Below are positions 34,046-64,000 of a DNA stretch of 64,000 nt, piece after piece. Under the pieces are notes generated by a model. It searched no databases. It was not told where the DNA came from and saw only the letters and a program-made list of their open reading frames with translations. The DNA lies in contig CM060070.1 of the NCBI GenBank assembly GCA_030533445.1, forward strand, positions 31,110,001 through 31,174,000, given 5' to 3'. Every line of letters begins with the position of its first letter. The stretch's first letter is position 1. The DNA is from Cyprinodon diabolis (lineage: Eukaryota > Chordata > Actinopteri > Cyprinodontiformes > Cyprinodontidae). A program made the translations under genes and the position numbers.

Positions 34046-35618
34046 ACAGTGCTTTGCAAATTTAGAATTGTAACAAAGTAGTTCATACGTGTATAGGAGA
34101 GGTAAAAAGATTATTTTTGTCCTCATATAAACAAGTGAGGCAGGCATTTGTTTTTTTTTTACCTTCTATTCTAATACTTAGAATCACATACTTTATTTAA
34201 AGCTGCATGGTTTTCTTTGGTTGTGTGCATCTTCATACTTCTTTGCAATCCTCAGCATGTGCTGCAGAAGCTTGTTGATCACACTCAAGTCAAGTGCATG
34301 GCAGCTAGGAGACAAAAGATGCAGGACAGGGTGACTTAAGCAGCGAGTTTGGGAACCACTGTTGGAACAGATAATATACTTTAGTATAAACCAGAGGTAC
34401 TAAACTAGTTCCTTGTGGGCTAATCCCTATATGTTATGGATGCATCTCTTAACACCAAAGGCTGGGGGACATACAGATCAGACCATTTTGATTGGAGAAT
34501 AGGTGCATCTACAGTAGGATATTAGCTCCATAAAAATGGGGCTGGGCATCCCATGTTAAATTCCTGGGTGTGTCCAACTCAATTCATAGAGGGGCTGGTG
34601 TTGTACAACTTTAGATTAGTTCCTAGTCCTACACACCTGAATCAAATTGCTGAATTACATCCCTGATGTGCAGTCATGTTCTCTCTGCTGGGTTAAAGCA
34701 GAGACTAATCTTTTTAAGTTCCAGGATACTTTCCTTAGAACAGTGTTTTTCAACCCTGGTCCTGAAGGCACCCTGCTCTGCACATTTTGGATGTTTCCGA
34801 GCTTCAGCACACCTGATTCAGATGATTGCAGTTCAGCAAAGCCTGATAAGCTATTAATTGATAACAGGTGTGTGAAAGCTGGGAAACATCTAAAACATGC
34901 AGGGCAGTGAGCCTTGAGGACCAGGGTTGGAAAACACTGGCTTAGAAGACTGAAGTTTGATACCTGTGTGCTAAAAGAGGAACCTCAACCCCAAATGGGA
35001 TTTTCAGTCTCTCAGATTTTTGTTTTTGCAGTTAAGAAATGTCTCCCCGCAGCCTGATGCTGCCATGGCCATGTTCATTACCCAGCCCTGAGGCCTTCAC
35101 TCCTAAATGACACACAGGTAAACTTTGGTTACCACTAGTTAGAGACTTTTGAAGACAATTACTTGCCCAGCTTGCATCAGTGGCAATCAGAGTAACAGCT
35201 AAATACAAATATTTAGAAAACTAGATTAATATTAGAGCAAAATTAAAGAGGTTTGCGTCCTTAAGGATTAAAAACAGTTAAATTGGTATAAAAAATTACA
35301 GCAAGGACCTGTAAACAATGAAGCTGTGCTTGGCTCTACAGATAGATGCAACTAAGAGCCTTATTGAGCCGCTTCTCTGGGTGTGATTTCTGGAAATCTG
35401 CACATGCAGATGCCTCAGATTAACAGTTAACCTGCTCTGCCTTTTATGTGAGTGTGGACAAAGTGCAACACAAAGTCAGCTGGAGAAAGGCAGGCCCTGG
35501 AGAGAAGCAGAGGATACGGCCACTCCTCTGGCAGGAACATGAAGACTGGGCTGTTTTACATCAAATCTCCTCACATAATGTAAAGGATTAAAAAAAAAGG
35601 AACAAAAAACCACAAAAC
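34046..35618. other. Intergenic region mbd3-myosin V
   Basis: Holds a hAT MITE (34741-34939) and, at its start, tatacagtgctttgcaaa, wording like the edge of a Tc1-type fish repeat. The last 160 bases before the myosin start (aggcaggccctggagagaagcagagg) probably are its 5' UTR. No other gene was seen. Confidence 0.5.
34741..34939. mobile_element. Palindromic hAT-type MITE (199 bp)
   Basis: Ends CAGTGTTTTTCAACC and GGTTGGAAAACACTG are near-perfect inverted repeats, and the whole element folds on itself. Flanks ccttagaa (34733-34740) and gcttagaa (34940-34947) match 7 of 8, as expected for an aged 8-bp target duplication. Confidence 0.85.
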
Positions 35619-52660
<17,042 letters not shown>

Positions 52661-55600
52661 AAGTGGAGCCACATATTTGCCATAAAAAATTAAACAAGCT
52701 TTCTGGGATTCTCTAAAATGTGCAACAAACTGCTCATTATTAGTTTAAAATGTCTCAGGTTAAAAAACATACCCGCAAAAGAAATGTATCCAAGATTATT
52801 AATCTATGTTTTGTTTTTTGTAGCCCTAGACGGGCATTTGTGAATAATGACAAATGAGGACCCAAAAAAGACGGATAATATGTGAAGAAAGCCTTAAGAT
52901 AAATAATTTGATAATCTTTTCTCTGAGAGAAAAAGGCTTGGCATTTGAAGCTGAATTGGGTAAATATAAAAAGTTAAAAACTACAGAACCTCTGACCCAA
53001 AAGTACCTAAATAAGTAGTTTTTCTCTTTATTTTTTTACTCATAAAGCATAAAACATGTCTGTACCTCTATTCTCCTGTGTTTTTTTGTTGTTTTTTTTT
53101 GAGGGGGGTACTTTCCAACAGACAAGGATCTAAGTCTACTTTGCTGCATTGCACATTGAGGATAAGGAGCAGTTGGAGGCATTTTTGGTCCGATTCAGTT
53201 TTTGAAACATTAGGATCTCGCCTACAAACCAGTTGTAAACTAAAACTCTACTAATATCTGCTCTGGTCAGAGGAGTCGATGGACCTTTTTCCCTATGAAG
53301 CAAATTATAAAATGGAAACCCGTCTTATATTCACTATTTAGTACGTTTAAGGATCTGTGCTCTGGGCCGGTTATTTTTTATTCAAAGGCCCTGGAACATT
53401 GTTAGAATGCGGCAAGACCTGCCATACTGCCTTGGACGAAATGGGTAATTTACCAGGTTAAAGATCCTAAACATGTAAACACAGAAATGGTTCATTAGAC
53501 GCAAAGTGGACATTTTTTCACGACCAACTCTGCTCCTAGATTTACATCCTATACAAAAACATGTGAGCTGAAGGAAAATAGAACATAAAACTAACAAAGA
53601 ACCGATTTTCTATAACATTTCAGTATCTCCTAAGATCCTCTAAAGCGCTCTCCTATTGGCTTAAGGTCATTGTATACATTTATAGGGCAGCCAAAGTTTG
53701 TGTGTTTAAAAGAATTACAATTTTATCCTTGGATTTATTAAAATAAGAGGATGTTTTTTCTTTTTCACCAAATATTTGGTATAAAATTGCTAGAATAAGA
53801 TGATTATCGATTAAGGCTTTCTACACATTATCTTACCAGGGGTGCCACCATATGTATCCTGGAACATCAAGCTGCATCTTTGCTCATAGTGACAGGCAAG
53901 AGGGAAAGAGTCTTGTTTTACATATTTTATTGGTAGCAGAAACACAGACTGTCGTCTCAGGTGCCTCGGCCCCCAGTAATGACCACCAGAATAAAAACAA
54001 AAACAAAATTAGAAACATCTTTTGTGTAAAAAAATTCTCATGCCAGTACTTTGTACCCACTACACATCATCAGTAATACATATTTATATATTCACAAACA
54101 TTTGAAAAATAGAAAACAATATTCAAATATCAAAATATAGAAGACAACAGTTGGCGTTAAACATCAAATAATTATGCGTGCTGGCACAACACGTTTTCTT
54201 TTGTTTTCTTATCATGCACCGATTCTGGAAGCACACAACCGGCGCCACCTTGTGGCTCACCTGGACAGAGTGGGGATGATCATGCATGTCTGTCTGCCAG
54301 TGTGTGCGTGTGCTTTTCATTGTGCTTCTTCTAACATCTTCAGCCTCAAACCTGGTAGCCCAGCACAAACTTAGCCTCAAAAGGAGGAAGAACTTCCTCG
54401 ACGGAAGAGAATCATTGTCAACAGCAGTAAATAAAGATTCTCGTGGCATTTCCAGCTATCTGATGGTTGTCTACCTCTTATTTTGTCTTTTAAAATAGTG
54501 TGCAGAGGTTCTTGTTGAATAAAAAGACCTTGTACATGCCAGCAGAGAGTTGCACCCTTATAAATCTTTAGACATTTATAGACCAAACGGTGTAATGTGT
54601 ATTCTGCCAGAGTGAAGGTTGGAAACGTACATAATATTCATTTAGCCCCTAATCACGCCTGTAAAGCAGATGCATATGGCTTGTCATTCATCTCCATCAT
54701 GTACACGGTCTTTCTAAATTTCTAATCAAAACCTGATCAGGTCAATCTGCACGAAATTCAAGTCTACAACAGAGCAGCAAACTTCACTTCACGTATTCGG
54801 ACATTTTTTGTTTTGTTTTACATGGCAGCTATTTACAACAATCCGTTTCTGTTTCATATCCCATTCTACTTTAACATAATTTCAGTCTCAACAGCTTTGA
54901 TTTTTGGCCCCAGGAGAGAGCGAGGGAAAAAAAAAAAAAAGAGACAACTTCTACAACATATCGGACACTTGTGCTGCAATAATTACACTAATAATCCACC
55001 ATGTAAACATAAGACTGCTTCAAAATGGACTCATCTACTTGGAGTTTAGAGATCAGATGCATAGAGTTTAATTGGTCCACTTTGTTCCATTATAGGTCCT
55101 TTTTTAATTCTTTAGGACCCATAAATACATCTACAAATGTAGTTTTGAGTCCTACAAAATCTCCATTATCAACATTACCTATAGGTTTGTACACAAAACT
55201 TTTATAAATATATATGTATAATTTGTTTCAATGGTTTTGAGTTCAATGGCAATAAGTCACAAGAATAAAATCTTTAAAGGTGGACAGATGTTTAGCTGTT
55301 AAGGTATTTTTCTGTTATTATACAGATTGAAAAACTTAACAAATCAGATGAATAATAGGTTTTTAGTGGTGCAACCAAGACTGTGGATGAGAAACGACTT
55401 TAAAAGTCTCTGTAGAGTGTGCACATAAATGTCCTCTTTTCAATATATCCAGACCAGTTCTGGTTGAGCCCTTTAGCAGAGGTATTTCTTCTCAATCTGG
55501 ATTCTAGGGTAAAGCTTTGTAAAAGTAATAAAACCCTCTGAACTTTTCCCTATGTTGTCAACTTACAACTGCAAACGTCTGTGTATTATTAGTTTTTTTT

Positions 55601-57061
55601 AATAGACCAACAGGAAATAGTGCTTGATTGTGAAGTGGATTAAAAAAAGATACAGGATTTAAAAAAATTGATTGCAAATATAAAACTGGAAACAGTGCAT
55701 TTGTTTTCTCTTTACCCTGATTCTCCCAAAAAAACTCAAGGGCAACCAGTTGCCCTCAGGTCACCTCATCAGTCGAATCCAAGCGTTTTAATTTATCTCA
55801 CTCAAAATTCAGCTGTTCTGTGAAGGCCTGATAAAGAACAACAATGAACAGCATCATGAACATCAATGAAACCCCCCCCCCCCACCTAAAAAAGCTTATC
55901 AAAAGAATATATGAAATTTACCAATCCTAAAACAGACAATGTATGATGCAACTGGAAACATGCTAAGATATGGTGGTCCATCTAAACCCACAGGCAACAC
56001 AAGAATATCATTATTAGTATGCAGAATCAAGATGCCCATGGTACCTCTGGGGGAGCTGCACTCATCAACAGCTCAGAGAGAATCAATGAGTAGAAAAAGG
56101 AAGATTTGCAAGAAGATTCTGGAAATAATGTGAGGTCCAGCTTTGGGGGCCACAGCAAACGTAGAAGAAGGTGCTTTGGACATAGGCAACAGGTAAAAGC
56201 TGGTCATAATTGGAAAATGGATGGAGCTAAATACAGATTAAACCTGAGAGAAAAACAGTTGCAGGTTTCAAAAGATTTAAGAAATTGGAGTTCATTCCTG
56301 AGCAGGAAACTCCAAACACATATACCCCTTTTTCACTGGCTTCATTCTACCCCACCGATTTAAAATGTTTCCATTACTGCTTTATCAGTGATGGTACTGA
56401 CTCACATGTGATCTATATTCAGTCTGAATGAGTTTGAGCTGAATGACTTGGCTCATTGATGTAAAAAATAAAAAAATAAAACTGGGGTTACAGACATAGC
56501 TGTAATTTTAGGGAAACTGGTTCTACAAATTGTCGATTCAGGAGAAGAAGCTCAAATGCACAAATGCACAGCACTCTACATATTTTCTTTCACTTCACAA
56601 AAACAACTATTTTTGTCAGAACTCTTAAACACATCAGAGTCTGCAGTTGGGATGTGACAAAATGTGAAAAAGAATATTAAATGTGTTGGATCAGTGCAGA
56701 TCTATGCTAACTGATGGGGGCAGGATGTGAGATATCTCTCTCACGAGGCTACTTAGCAAAATATCTCAATACAGGTGTTTTTATATAATAATCCCCATAT
56801 TACTGGGCAGCTAGTTGCTTTTTTTCTTTAAGAAAATGAGATGGGATTTAATCCCTCCTCAGTAATGCACTGCCGATAGACCCAGAGAAGGCTACAAGGA
56901 ATGTTTGCAGTAAAACACAAAGGTTAGAAAAAACAAAATAATATTAATAAAAAAAAGATTTTGGCCTTAAAAATGTAAACAAACCTATAAAAAATCAACA
57001 GAACCTCCAAATATAATTAACATAGACATGGCTTCTCTGTGATTACACTGGCAGGTAACCG

Positions 57062-57355
57062 CACTGCAAAAACGATCTAGAAATAAGTTAAAAAAATCTT
57101 AAATCAAGTGTATTTACCCTTAATTTGAGTTTATAAATAAGATGATTTGCCAATGGAATGGGTATTTTTACTCTTAAAATAAGATAATTAGATAATATGC
57201 ACTGAAATAAGACAATAACATAGTTTTTTTCTTATTTTAAAAGTAAATTGTCTTGTTCCATTGGCAAAGTGTCTCACTTACCTCCTCAATTCAAGAAAAA
57301 ATGCACCTTTTGTAAGAAAAAAATGACTTATTGAGATTTCTGTTTTTTTGCAGTG
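57062..57355 (+). mobile_element. MITE with CACTGCAAAAA ends, copy 2 (294 bp)
   Basis: Starts cactgcaaaaacgatctag and ends tttttttgcagtg, a better-preserved inverted repeat than copy 1 at 51425. Probably within the unc13a 3' UTR or just beyond it. Confidence 0.75.
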
Positions 57356-57644
57356 CGTCAACAACCACAAATGATGCTCACTCACTCACGCACAGACACA
57401 CACATATTTATATACCATGTGATAAATCCCAGTGCTCAGAGGTGTGCTTTCATCAGATTTCTCTCTCCATGCCGTCCTTAAACAAGACACAGACAGAGGG
57501 TCAACAGAACAAAAGGTATTCAGAGTGTCAGGCAGTGTGCTGCTTTAGGGTCCACAGACAGAAAGACAGACAAGAACAATCTTTCAATGACCACATGTCC
57601 ATCAATTAACCCTGTAAGTTCATCTATTTCCTTTTTAAGTAATT

Positions 57645-57666
57645 TATATATATATATATATGTATA
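57645..57666. repeat. TA dinucleotide repeat
   Basis: Short tatatatata run followed by tgtatata. Confidence 0.7.
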
Positions 57667-58269
57667 TAAGGTTATCTAGAATTACTGAAATATAAATATA
57701 GCTCTAGATTAATTAGTAATAAAGTTGAACTATTAACGAAAAGTGCTGTTTTTTCATATAATATCTGTAATTTTTGAGCTTGGTTCTGATGTGTTTCGAA
57801 TGGACAGCTGGCCCTTTTGTGTTCGGGAAAGCTCTTGGCATATTTCAGCAGTTATCTGTTGGCACTTGCGGTCCCTTCTCTGACTGAGAACATACCAGCG
57901 AAGGGATGAGAGGGCAGAAACTAAAAAAGGAAAAAGTGAGAAGGATGAAAATATTTAGACGCTACAAGATAATTCTCAACCCAACCAAGAGAGAACTTTG
58001 TGTTCCTCCACCTTAAATAAGGAAACTCTGCTGTTAATAAAAATTTGGGATAAACACATCGGCAACAGTAAAGCACTGGTGGACTCTGTGGTGCTTCTCT
58101 TTGCTTTGTGTCTTCTCCACTGAAATAGATGTATTTACAGTACGGAGTGTGTGTTGACTCCTGTCTTGTATGTGCTTTTACAACACTGGATTACTCGGCA
58201 GTGACTTGCAGTGTACCAGGAGAGCCCTGGGGCTCCAGACGCAGCATTTTAAGCCCCAAACAGACTTGT

Positions 58270-60691
58270 TTAGCCACGGCCCTCCTCTGCGGAGCGCTGG
58301 TCCGACTTGAGCTTGACGAACTCCTTGGCCACATCATCGTTGTTGCGTTGGGAGAGGATGCGCAGGACAGTGAGGCCCGTCTCATCCATGTGGATGCGTT
58401 TACCCAGCGGGAGCCAGCAGGCGGCACTGCCCTTAGAGACCATGTCCGTCAGTTGAAGGACCGACATGCCCACGGTTCGGTCCTCACGGGCGAAGCAGTA
58501 GTCTTTCACACACACCTGCAGCTCATAGCACTCTGGACCCACCTCGTTGCTCAATGTGCTGTGGAAGAGTTAGAGCTCGTTATATAACCCCCACAGATCA
58601 CAACCCCCTGGTCAAACTATTGATATCTACGTACAAAGTGAAGGTTTCATTGTATTTAGGAGCCCAGCTGTTGTTCTTCGACTTGGTCGCGTACTTCCGC
58701 TTCTTGTCGCTCAGGTGGGGGCCGATGATGTAGACCTCTACAAATGGGCGGAATATTCCCTGCGTCTGCCACCTCAGGTCGTTGGCAGCCACAACTGAGG
58801 CAGAGACAGAGTGGAGATGAAGAAGAGAGAAAGTGAGGGGGAAGGTGTGGGTGACAATGAGGAAGAGGCTCATACGGAAAAAACAAACCCAATGTGTGAC
58901 CGTGGAGGCGTGAGAAGCAGAGAATGAAAAGGAAAATCCTGCTTCTATCTGCATAAATTCTGCATCTTTTTCACAGACTTTAGGGAGGATAATGCAGTTC
59001 TTTCCAAATGTTTTCATACCCATTATATTATTATTTCTCTTTAAATCTGATACACATTAATAAAATACAGTGCTTTTAGGGATGGATAAATGCAGATCTA
59101 TGTGTAATTTAATATACACCTGAATCCAGCTGTTATGTAAAGAGCTTTGTTAGACTTTATTTTAGTCGAGCCTTGGCTTGTAAGATAGATTAACATGAGC
59201 TACTGGTGAACTGAGTTCTTGTAGCTTCTTTAATGAACAGAAAGTGGGGGTGGTGGAGACTTGGAACACATTGTTCCTGAGTGCATACAAAGCTCATGTA
59301 AAATTAAGTGCGTGAAAATAGGAGACATCTGTTGTTAACAGATAAAACCATTTTTATGGCACACAGATTATTTTTATTTTCACTGATTAACACCCACAGG
59401 AAGTAAGTCCTAAAATCTAATTCTTTTCTCATGTGATTCTTATACTGACTTAATTTAAATCTGCTTCAGGAATTAAAAGACAAAATCAGAGTGAATTAAG
59501 GGTGTAAAAACTATTACAGATCATAATAGTTAGCAGCATGATCGGAAACAATGAACAAATCAGGGAGGTCCTGGATGAGTTAAGGGTAATGAAATTATAA
59601 AACATTAAGGTTGTCTAACATCTCAGATATTGGAAAGCTCATAGAAGCACTTTGCCTCTATCTACTGTTGATTAAGGGTTATATAACTTTGTCTTATATA
59701 TAATTTTGGTTAAAAAGAAATGGGTCAGTTGTTCTCATAGTTTATGCTACTTTTAAATATCACTCAAGAAAGCCTTTTCTATTGTTCCATACAATAAAAT
59801 ATGTAACTATGCAAGATGTTTAATATTAAAATATGTACATATGTAAGTATGTATGATTCATGCTGATGTCGTAACGGGTAAATATTGGTATTAGTCAATA
59901 TTCAAAGCTGCACAATCGGTATTGTATCATAAAATGTTGTACTGGGACATTCCTATAAAACATTATCCAAAAGCCTGACCATACTGCAGATTAAAAATTA
60001 AGAAAAATGCACAATTATTCTTCATTTACTCAGATATCTCCTGGGACGAAGCCTGTGAGCAGCTATAAAACACTGATACCAAAGGAGAGATTCAACTTCC
60101 AGCAGGACAACAATCCCACACACCCAGCCACTACCATGGACTGGTTTTAATCAAAGCATGTTGAAGTTTCTGACTGGCCTAGTCAAAGTCTAAGCATAAA
60201 TCTCACCAATAATGTGTGTTAAAAAATAATCAGTGATGTGAAATTATCAAGAAGTGCTACATCTTTTTCTTCAAAGAACAACAGCCTGCCAGAATTTCAA
60301 TTTCCTTATGTACAAAACTATAAGAAATATAACTCCAAAAGACTTGAAAATTTGTTTACAACAAAAGGTGTCTCTGTATAGTAATAATGCAGTATACTGA
60401 TTATTTCTTAATAGTGAAAATCATGTGTCCTTGTCCTGCTAAATTCTGATCACATATGTCTTTGTATTGGTGGATTACATAATAAACAAAGAATAAAATC
60501 CAACAATGCAGAAAAGAAATAAGCTTCTGGAAAAATGTATTTCTATTTTGCATATGTGAACAAATTGATTGTTAAAGCAAATAATAAAAGAAAAATACCT
60601 TTCACTGTGACTTTATGTTCCCCAGTGTTTGGATGAGTGAAAACCTCCACATGGATGGACACCTCACCCACAGCATCATCCACTCCGGTGC
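58270..60691 (-). CDS. unc13a: Protein unc-13 homolog A (Munc13-1), last three coding exons
   Basis: Reading the - strand, exons are 60691-60599, 58794-58635 and 58558-58270 (stop TAA at 58272-58270). Phases agree at both junctions (GTG AAA G|TT GTG; TTC ACT TT|C ACA). The 179 visible residues begin [20 protein letters not shown], then [59 protein letters not shown] and [20 protein letters not shown]. This is the C-terminal C2C domain of UNC13 proteins; wording matches UNC13A rather than B or C. Known role: Munc13 opens syntaxin and primes synaptic vesicles at the active zone; C2C binds vesicle membrane. The rest of the gene lies beyond the window's right edge or in unrecognised small exons. 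Confidence 0.93.
58795..60598 (-). other. unc13a penultimate intron region
   Basis: 1.8-kb intron. Contains a Tc1-like transposase remnant (60055-60330); otherwise AT-rich. Confidence 0.5.
60055..60330 (+). mobile_element. Tc1-like transposase remnant with DDE-region wording
   Basis: The + frame reads [19 protein letters not shown], a stop, then [17 protein letters not shown]. This is the Tc1 block FQQDNDPKHTA ... WPSQSPDLNPIE around the second catalytic Asp. The stop and substitutions make it inactive. Confidence 0.7.
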
Positions 60692-63600
60692 CTGACAGAA
60701 ACAGCGGAGGAATAAAAACCCCATTAACAGCTTGCTCTTATCACCAACCAAACACTGACAGATGTAGATAAATGTGGTTTCATGACTAATTTTCTTCACC
60801 AATTCCCTTTCAGTTTCATTCAACACACTGAAGAGGGATTGGCCTTTGTGTTAGAAAACCATACAGTAACAGCTGGAAATAAAGTAGAGCACAATTATCT
60901 GATTAAATATGCTTCAGTAAAGAAGACAACTGGAGGAAAAAAGTCTCACGGCCAAGAAAGATGTGTCTATAAAAAAATAAGCAAATTGATCTGACATGAT
61001 ATGATGCTCATCTACTGACCTACACTCCAGATCATCAGCTAACAGAGCTGGAAAATCTGGAGTGGAAATTCTATTCTCCAATAAAACTGTTTTTCTTAGT
61101 AGTTCCACATATGTGACATAATAAATTGAAAATATGTTTTAAACAGACGGATGGTGAGAACCGAAGTTATAAAGACTAATTCATCCAAAATATAGGAGGT
61201 AAAAAACATCCAATGCAGAGCAGAATATTTATAAGAACCTTGGTAACAGGCTATAACAAAGAACCTCCTTATAAAGAAAAATATCCAATAATTGCAGCAA
61301 GTTTGCAAAGGACTGGATACCATTGTAAATCTGAATTGCTATGCCCTGGTATTGATAGATGCATGGTATCTGTATCGATGCAGGGTGGAGAAGAAATGAT
61401 CCAGTGGGTCGGCTGAGATAAATCAAGTCAGGTCATGCTTAGATGGAACGAATCAGGTGGACATCCTATAGGCCCCCTTTTAAAAACTTCAAACCATTTA
61501 GGATAAAGGGAGGGGGTCATGGTTTATATTTACTGTATTGTTAAATCTCTCTGTTTTATTTTTCATATTTTAAAATAAAGCTTCCATCAACATGGTTTAA
61601 GATACACATCTGCCTTTAGTTTGGATTCACTTATCACTTGCATGTGTGTCATCCTAATGTTGGATCTTCTTGTTCCAATGCAGAATTATTCAGTAACATC
61701 ACAGCTGAAATACTTTTTTAAACAAAAAACACAGCATTTCAGGAAAAGATTCCTTTCAGATTTTCTACAGGTAGAAACATGATTAATTCAGACCCAAATA
61801 CACTTAATTTGCATAACTCCACCAACAGGTATATAAAAAAATACACATTTGAAGTCACAGTGAAATTACAACTAGAGCTTCAACTAATTATAACCAATTA
61901 TTATAATATTTAATTATTCTGTTGATTATTTTTTTCGATTAATTAATCAATAATCGCAAAGCCAAAGGTTCCTTAAAGATGATTTTATATAGAATTGAAC
62001 CAGGTGAAACTAAAACCTTTTGACCTGTGGAATTCTGCATAGAGCGTATTGACATATAAAAAAGTTTGTTTTTATCTTAAATGCACAATATTTTTATATT
62101 TTTTCACAATTTTTCTGTAATTACTGCTCTAATTGGGTTGCTCTATCAGCTAAAGGCATGTTTTAGAATCTCTATACTCCAGTTAACAATTAATCGATCA
62201 CTGAATTAGTTGACGATTATTTCAATAATCGATTAATCATGATTATCCCGTTTAATTGTTTCAGCCCTAACTACAACCACCTGCTTTTTGTCATCAACAT
62301 GCTTTTGTCGCAATACTTGCTTGATATTTCATCACTCCATTAAAATGGTAGGGCTAATTTAAACTGGATAACACTGTGCACTAAAAAAACACATTTAAAA
62401 TATAATCAACTGTTTTCAATTTGGAGTGAAGTTGGGTCAGGTACTTAATTGTAATGTTAGCTTTAATTTCATAAATAGTTTGAGTAGCATTGTTCCTCAG
62501 AACTCCTACTTCTGTCCAAATTTAGATACTTTAGCTGCTGTATGAGGGGAAGCTAAAATACATAAAACTTTGTAAACCAATATGATGCTGCCACCACCGT
62601 GCTTAACAGTTAACTATAAAAGCTATTTGGTTCATTTATATTGGTTGCTATAGATTGTAGGTATACCTGAGCTGCTTCCCTGTTTATTGAAAAGCTTTCA
62701 GCTCCTTGAAATGCTTCGCCATTCACATTGACAATGGTGTTAAAGCAGCTTCCATTTTTGACTCAGTTAAAGCTACGGTAGTGTTAGTGTTGTTTCAGCC
62801 TGTGTAATTTCTTTCATTCTAAAGGGAGACAGTAGAATTGAGTCTTAGAACTGTTATGGTTACTCAAGAAGACGTTATGATTTCATGCACACATCAGAAG
62901 TCAGTTAATAATCTAATATTACTTCAACTATCATTCTAAGGTGTGTCTGCACCTTCTATTTGAAGAAATTCTAAACATGTTGTTTCTGTAATTTCCTGTG
63001 TCCCACATCTAGGTCCTCTTTCCAACATTATGATAACATTCTAACATTTCTGATGCTAATCTACCAAGAGGAAGAGTTTCTACAGGAGTCTCTTGGAGCC
63101 AAACTCTGCGACCCTCACGCTGATACCTCCAGATGTGTGACCGATACCAATGAGGTTTTGTCCTTTTTCAAACGCTTTAATCAGACTTCCTGGAAGCAGA
63201 CAGTAGACAAATCCTTTTGCTGTTTTGTTTTTTTTGTAACCGCAAGTGGTTTACATACGCATACACCTCCGGAAGGATAGAGTGACAGATGGGCATTAAA
63301 TTTTAATGTTTTAATTAGTATCTTCAGTCAACAACTAGAAGTGTGTGTGTTTTAACCAGTCGCCCACTGAACAAGGTGTCTGTGGGAGTTAGACGGCAGA
63401 GTGTTCCTGGCATGCAGCACTCTGCAGCTCTCTGAGGAGCATTATGGGATTGTTGGTTGATCTGCCAGCGGGACCAAAGAGAGCAGCAGCCGTCCATCTG
63501 GCGATGTCTATTCTGAGGGAGGGGCGTTCATGGAAGATGAGAAAGAAACTTTGCTGGCAAATGAGCACAAAATGCTCCTAGAAGCTGAACTATTTTTTTT

Positions 63601-64000
63601 TTTTTTTTAGGAAAAAAAAGCAGATGAGAAAATATTGCATCTTCCCATGATATTTCACTTTTTTAATTTAAGGAGAATTAGCTTTCTAGCTTTATAGGTT
63701 TATGGTATACAGAACATCAGCATCATCATTGTCTCTGTTTTTTTTTGCACTGATGAAATCAAACAGATCTGAGACTTGCTTGCAATAAAGCAGCCTGGTA
63801 AGGAATTTGTTTACTATTCCTTTCGATCCAATTTCTAATGCTGAAATATTTGGATTGGGTCATAAGAATATCAGAACCTTTAGATCATAAGTTACTGAAT
63901 AGTAATACATTAGTTCACAAACTGTTAAGTAGTCGCTGGTTTAAGAACCTTAGTTCTGGTTTAAAACATAAAAAAAACTATTTGAAGGCTGTAAACTAAC
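60692..64000 (-). other. unc13a upstream intron(s)
   Basis: No further unc13a exon could be recognised up to the right edge, although the exon at 60691 needs one carried base from an upstream exon. It contains a hAT element (61873-62269) and a small Tc1-like fragment (62565-62615, - strand). A GC-richer block at 63360-63545 is open on the - strand but does not read as unc13a. Confidence 0.5.
61873..62269. mobile_element. Non-autonomous hAT element (397 bp)
   Basis: Ends TAGAGCTTCAACTAATTA and AATTGTTTCAGCCCTA are imperfect inverted repeats. Flanks ATTACAAC (61865-61872) and ACTACAAC (62270-62277) match at 7 of 8 positions, as an aged 8-bp duplication would. Shares interior blocks (aaaggttccttaaagatga, gcatgttttagaatc, agctaaaggcatg in reverse) with 22406-22695. 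Confidence 0.8.

Larger units (their letters stand above)
52661..58269. other. Convergent 3' region between myosin V and unc13a
   Basis: Contains the 3' UTRs of both genes, but their ends cannot be fixed; I saw no clear AATAAA close behind the myosin stop. On the - strand, candidate AATAAA signals occur well downstream of the unc13a stop (for example near 53923). Includes a MITE (57062-57355), a Tc1-like fragment (about 55580-55730), a 12-C run (55872) and a TA repeat (57645-57666). No additional gene was recognised. Confidence 0.45.

Noticed and set aside
58129..58587. 152-codon + strand frame
   Set aside because: Antisense to the last unc13a exon, whose - strand reading is unmistakable.

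Overview
The window is nuclear DNA of a ray-finned fish, most likely a teleost. Genes are split by many GT-AG introns, intergenic DNA is AT-rich, and there are many decayed class II transposons of kinds common in fish (pogo/Tigger, hAT, Tc1) plus non-LTR tails. It carries no prokaryotic-type genes. Five protein genes are supported. Reading frame was checked exon by exon: one gene is complete over 35 exons, two small ones are complete, and two are cut by the window edges.

Layout: (1) tcf3, + strand, 99-15275 coding, with a 3' UTR exon to about 20440. Only the C-terminal 476 residues are inside, covering activation domain 2 and the bHLH. Its first visible intron (146-8584) holds a pogo-type transposon relic with a hAT MITE nested in it. 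(2) uqcr11, + strand, 21869-23850, a 60-residue complex III subunit. (3) mbd3, + strand, 27655-30438, 274 residues in six coding exons, with a probable non-coding last exon at 33187. (4) A class V myosin, + strand, 35619-52660, 35 coding exons, 1654 residues. (5) unc13a, - strand, 58270-60691, only the last three coding exons (C-terminal C2 domain), tail-to-tail with the myosin.

The order tcf3-uqcr11-mbd3 matches human 19p13.3, and UNC13A is also on human 19p. Human 19p has no class V myosin. The paralogous human regions do: 18q21 has MYO5B with MBD2 and TCF4, and 15q21 has MYO5A/MYO5C with TCF12 and UNC13C. The myosin here may therefore be the chromosome-19-type ohnologue of MYO5, lost in mammals but kept in fish. 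It has a complete frame, a short coiled-coil region and a Ser/Pro-rich tail exon. This is the observation I rate most interesting.

The genes do not form an operon-like unit. They encode a transcription factor, a methyl-CpG-binding repressor subunit, a respiratory chain subunit, a vesicle motor and a synaptic vesicle priming factor, and their adjacency reflects old vertebrate synteny. Between and within them lie at least four hAT-type elements with readable 8-bp target duplications, two related MITEs, two half-copies of a long-armed inverted-repeat element, and several Tc1 and LINE remnants.
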